A DNA stretch of 64,000 nucleotides from JAJZRJ01 sp040757055 (lineage in GTDB: Bacteria; Desulfobacterota; Desulfobulbia; Desulfobulbales; Desulfurivibrionaceae), in NCBI GenBank assembly GCA_040757055.1, contig JBFLXY010000006.1, positions 110,932-174,931 on the forward strand. The letters run 5' to 3'. The notes beneath the pieces were generated by a model. The model was not told the DNA's origin and searched no databases. It worked only from the letters and a program-made list of their open reading frames with translations. Of the stretch, positions 61,959 through 64,000 are shown in pieces (position 1 is the first letter of the stretch; the number at the start of each line of letters is the position of its first letter). A program made the position numbers and the translations under genes.

Positions 61959-62885
61959 TCAGCGGCGGTCGGGGCAGGGATCGTCGCAGGGCAGGGTGCG
62001 GCAGCGGCTCACCGGGTCCTGGTGGATGATGATGTCGGAGCCGGGGAAGGCGGCGGCGATCCGGCGTTCCACCTCTTTAACCACCGTGTGGGCGGTGATG
62101 AGCGGCATCTGGTCGTCGAGATCGAGGTGGAGCTGGATGATCTTGATCTGGCCGGACTGCCGGGTGCGGAGGTCATGCAACCCGAGCACCTGCGGGTGGG
62201 CCAGGGCGATATCGCAGATGGTCCTCTGGATCCCGTCGGCCAGTTCGCGGTCCATGAGGTGCTGGGCTGCCTCGCGGACGATGGTCCAGGCGCTGCGCAG
62301 GATGTAGGCGGCAATGGCCAGGGCGAGCAGCGGATCGGCCAGCGGCCAGCCTCGGGCGGTGAGGAAGAGGGCCGCGATGGTGGCCAGGGTGGTGAGCACA
62401 TCGGAGCGGTAGTGGAGCGAATCGGCCCGGATGGCGGTGGAGCCGGTCCGGCTAACAACGCGGTGCTGGAAGAGGAGGAGCAGCACGGTGAGCAGCAGGG
62501 CGAACCCCATCACCGCAAAGCCGATGCCGAGGTCGTTGAGCGGTTGGGGAGCGGCCAGGCGGCGGACTGCCTGGGCCATGAGGAAGAGGGCCGAGGCGCC
62601 GATGAAAACCGCCTGGGCCAGGCCGGCCAGGGATTCGGCCTTGCCATGGCCGAATTTGTGCTCCGCATCCGCCGCCCGCAGCGAATAGGCCACCGCAACC
62701 AGGTTGATTCCCGAGGCCGCCGCGTCCATGAGGGAATCGACCACCGAGGCGAGCACGCTGAGGGAGCCGGTGGCATGCCAGGCGGCCCCCTTGGCCAGCA
62801 GCAGCACCACCGCCGTGGCCACCGAGGCATGGGTGGCCTGCCGGAGCAGCCGGGCGTTCTCGGCAGGAACGGCGTGGCGGTTCAT
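61959..62885 (-). CDS. Cation diffusion facilitator (FieF-like)
   Basis: 308-residue inner-membrane metal exporter with six helices. The metal site aspartates and histidines are seen in VVDSLMDAAASGINL (helix 2) and HYRSDVLTTLATIAAL (helix 5), and HKFGHGKAE is the family loop between helices 2 and 3. A cytoplasmic regulatory domain follows with LHDLRTRQSGQIKIIQLHLDL and IHQDP. Exports Zn, Fe or Mn; the exact ion is not readable. The C-terminal tail CRTLPCDDPCPDRR with three cysteines may bind metal. It overlaps nothing and precedes a small coiled-coil gene on the same strand upstream. Confidence 0.93.
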   Translation of the reverse strand: MNRHAVPAENARLLRQATHASVATAVVLLLAKGAAWHATGSLSVLASVVDSLMDAAASGINLVAVAYSLRAADAEHKFGHGKAESLAGLAQAVFIGASALFLMAQAVRRLAAPQPLNDLGIGFAVMGFALLLTVLLLLFQHRVVSRTGSTAIRADSLHYRSDVLTTLATIAALFLTARGWPLADPLLALAIAAYILRSAWTIVREAAQHLMDRELADGIQRTICDIALAHPQVLGLHDLRTRQSGQIKIIQLHLDLDDQMPLITAHTVVKEVERRIAAAFPGSDIIIHQDPVSRCRTLPCDDPCPDRR

Positions 62886-62910
62886 GGCTGGGTCGGCGCG
62901 GCAGCGCCGC

Positions 62911-63198
62911 TCAATCGAAATGCTTTTTCGCCTTTTTGAAGGCGTCTTTCAGGGTGTCGCCCGCCTCTTCGAGGCCGTCCCGGAGGTCGTCCCACGCCTT
63001 GCCGCTGGCCTTCTGCAGTTCGGCGAATTTTTTCTGGTAACCCTTGGTCTCCTTCCGCAGGGAGGCGAGCTGTTCCTCGGCCGTCTTCTGTGCCTCTTTC
63101 CTGGCCTTGGCCACCTTGGCGCTCAGCTTGTCGATCTCCTTGTTCCACTCGTCGATTCTGGCCTTGATTTCCTTCACATAGGCATCGCGGTCTTTCAT
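62911..63198 (-). CDS. Small coiled-coil protein
   Basis: 95-residue soluble protein, almost entirely charged amphipathic helix with heptad character (EIKARIDEWNKEIDKLSAK, then KEAQKTAEEQLASLRKET) and a lysine-rich end, KKAKKHFD. I do not recognise a family. It could be a stress-type or structural protein similar to small coiled-coil proteins found beside membrane genes. The start has GGAGCG upstream. It is the gene immediately upstream of the cation efflux gene on the minus strand, 25 bases away. Confidence 0.7.
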   Translation of the reverse strand: MKDRDAYVKEIKARIDEWNKEIDKLSAKVAKARKEAQKTAEEQLASLRKETKGYQKKFAELQKASGKAWDDLRDGLEEAGDTLKDAFKKAKKHFD

Positions 63199-63318
63199 GC
63201 ATCGCTCCTGGGGGTAGGTTTAGGGCGGGGCACCTTTTGGCAGACTGTTCTTTCTGCGCCAAACGGTTTGGATTTGCGCAGGGCGGCGAGGAAACTCCTT
63301 GCCGCTCTGCGGCCGTTG

Positions 63319-63744
63319 TTACTTTTTGGGCGGGAAATTTTCCGGATTCACCACGAACCAGACGTCTTTCACGCCTTGCCCGTTGGTGTCGCCGGCCTTG
63401 GCATCGCCTTGGAAATAGTAAAGCGGATAACCACGGAAGGTGGTCTGTTTCTGGCCATCCTCGCGCGTGATGGTGCCGAAGTCGGTTGCTGCAACACCGG
63501 CCGGGGCGGCAACGGTCTCCCGATAATAGAGCGGCCATTTTTCCACGCAGGGGCCTGCGCAGGTGCTCTTGCCTGCGGAGTCGTTTTTGAACCAGTAGAG
63601 CGTCTTGCCCTCGGTATCGGTCAGGTGTTTGTCCACCCCGGCCTTGTCGGAGATTTTCACCGCATGGTGTTTGGCCAGCGCCATGCCGGAGAAGAGCATC
63701 AGGAACGCCAAAGCCGCCACGCCAATCAGATGTGCTTTTTTCAT
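63319..63744 (-). CDS. COG4315 secreted lipoprotein-like protein
   Basis: 141-residue secreted protein of the COG4315/PF03640 family of unknown function. A Sec signal peptide (HLIGVAALAFLMLFSGMALA) is followed by two tandem repeats of the family: LTDTEGKTLYWFKNDSAGKSTCAGPCVEKWPL and the later GYPLYYFQGDAKAGD, each with the YxxxxD pattern. The two cysteines in STCAGPC are conserved in this family. There is no lipobox Cys at the signal cleavage site, so it is probably periplasmic rather than lipid-anchored. It has its own promoter on the minus strand. Confidence 0.85.
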   Translation of the reverse strand: MKKAHLIGVAALAFLMLFSGMALAKHHAVKISDKAGVDKHLTDTEGKTLYWFKNDSAGKSTCAGPCVEKWPLYYRETVAAPAGVAATDFGTITREDGQKQTTFRGYPLYYFQGDAKAGDTNGQGVKDVWFVVNPENFPPKK

Positions 63745-63813
63745 GGTCTACCCCCTTCCGGTTTTAAGGAACAGAAAGTTGGTCCGCCACGGACCGCCAT
63801 CCAACTGGAAATC

Positions 63814-63842
63814 ACTATAGGCACGCGGCGGGTTCCTGTAAA
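63814..63842 (-). promoter_or_regulatory. Promoter of the COG4315 gene
   Basis: On the minus strand TTTACA (63837-63842), a 17-base spacer and TATAGT (63814-63819) form a strong sigma-70 promoter. The -35 box lies at the edge where base composition drops toward the transposase fragment. Confidence 0.7.
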
Positions 63843-63881
63843 GAGCGACGTATCTTCTTGCCTTTTTACTTTTGGTAATAC

Positions 63882-64000
63882 CTAACGAATCTGGACCAAT
63901 TTAGGACTGATTTCCTGAATACTGGTTGCCTTGAGAAGCTTGATTAGCGAGGGTTTCAGGTTTTCAGTCCGATGGTTGAAACGATAACAAACTTCCCCAA
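63882..64000 (-). CDS. Transposase C-terminal fragment (IS1595-like), cut by the window edge
   Basis: The last codons of a gene whose 5' part lies beyond the window. The minus-strand frame from 64000 to a TAG stop at 63882-63884 is open for 38 codons and reads GEVCYRFNHRTENLKPSL followed by a lysine/leucine stretch and ends PKLVQIR. The YRFNHR motif with this spacing to the C-terminus resembles IS1595-family transposases. The AT content of the segment is higher than the preceding genes. The type call is based on a few residues, so it is tentative; an intact element would extend past the window. Confidence 0.55.
   Translation of the reverse strand, partial: GEVCYRFNHRTENLKPSLIKLLKATSIQEISPKLVQIR

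Overview
The window is a GC-rich, gene-dense bacterial chromosome segment. The gene set points to an anaerobic member of the Desulfobacterota (Desulfobulbales or Desulfuromonadia-like). Indicators are a multihaem cytochrome c / Fe-S / NrfD membrane complex, an abundance of sigma-54 control, PilZ and chemoreceptor genes, a corrinoid-protein activator (RACE/ASKHA family), acyl-CoA-dehydratase-like proteins and a diderm envelope (LptF/LptG). This placement is inference from gene content, not from a marker-gene tree.

Layout. 0-5 kb: priA and galU (minus strand), tilS and a tRNA-Arg(CCG). 5-10 kb: two coupled genes for an exopolysaccharide, a three-domain GH18/NodB/GT2 synthase and a GH26-type lipoprotein, closed by a strong terminator. 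9.8-13 kb: a CheW protein with an inserted zinc-binding CZB domain, a DoxX-like membrane protein, a PilZ protein and a LysR regulator. 13-26.7 kb: the most coherent block. It holds a rhodanese-ferritin fusion, a PAS histidine kinase and its sigma-54 activator, two tiny membrane proteins, a second-type FtsH protease, a pentahaem cytochrome / four-cluster ferredoxin / NrfD quinone-reductase complex, a second degenerate kinase and a MerR protein. Four -24/-12 promoters and repeated 16-bp palindromic elements tie the block together as one regulon. 26.7-36 kb: prmA, nitroreductase, plsC, an ABC importer, an amidohydrolase that has lost its metal ligands, a VapBC toxin-antitoxin pair, an AT-rich orphan gene, ldcA, coaX, cutA. 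36-41.6 kb: an overlapping minus-strand operon running from lptF and lptG into an acyl-CoA-dehydratase-like protein, its ASKHA activator and two small proteins; crcB lies upstream. 41.7-50.4 kb: a RACE-like ASKHA protein, a DHH phosphoesterase, two tandem GlgC-type nucleotidyltransferases, a ferredoxin, dinB and a diguanylate cyclase with its own sigma-54 promoter. 50.5-64 kb: clpB, a C_GCAxxG_C_C protein, dus, an HDOD protein, a U32-like protein, a thioesterase, a palindrome cassette, two chemoreceptors, a cation efflux protein, a coiled-coil protein, a COG4315 secreted protein, and at the right edge the 3' end of a transposase gene.

How it fits together. The central block reads as a two-component, sigma-54-driven switch that co-induces a menaquinol:periplasmic-cytochrome electron-transfer complex with a membrane protease and two small membrane proteins. 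The PAS domains of the kinase are rich in cysteine, so a redox or metal input is plausible. Elsewhere c-di-GMP and chemotaxis parts (diguanylate cyclase with an inhibitory site, two PilZ proteins, CheW-CZB, two receptors) sit near the polysaccharide genes. No CRISPR array, rRNA or replication origin was seen.
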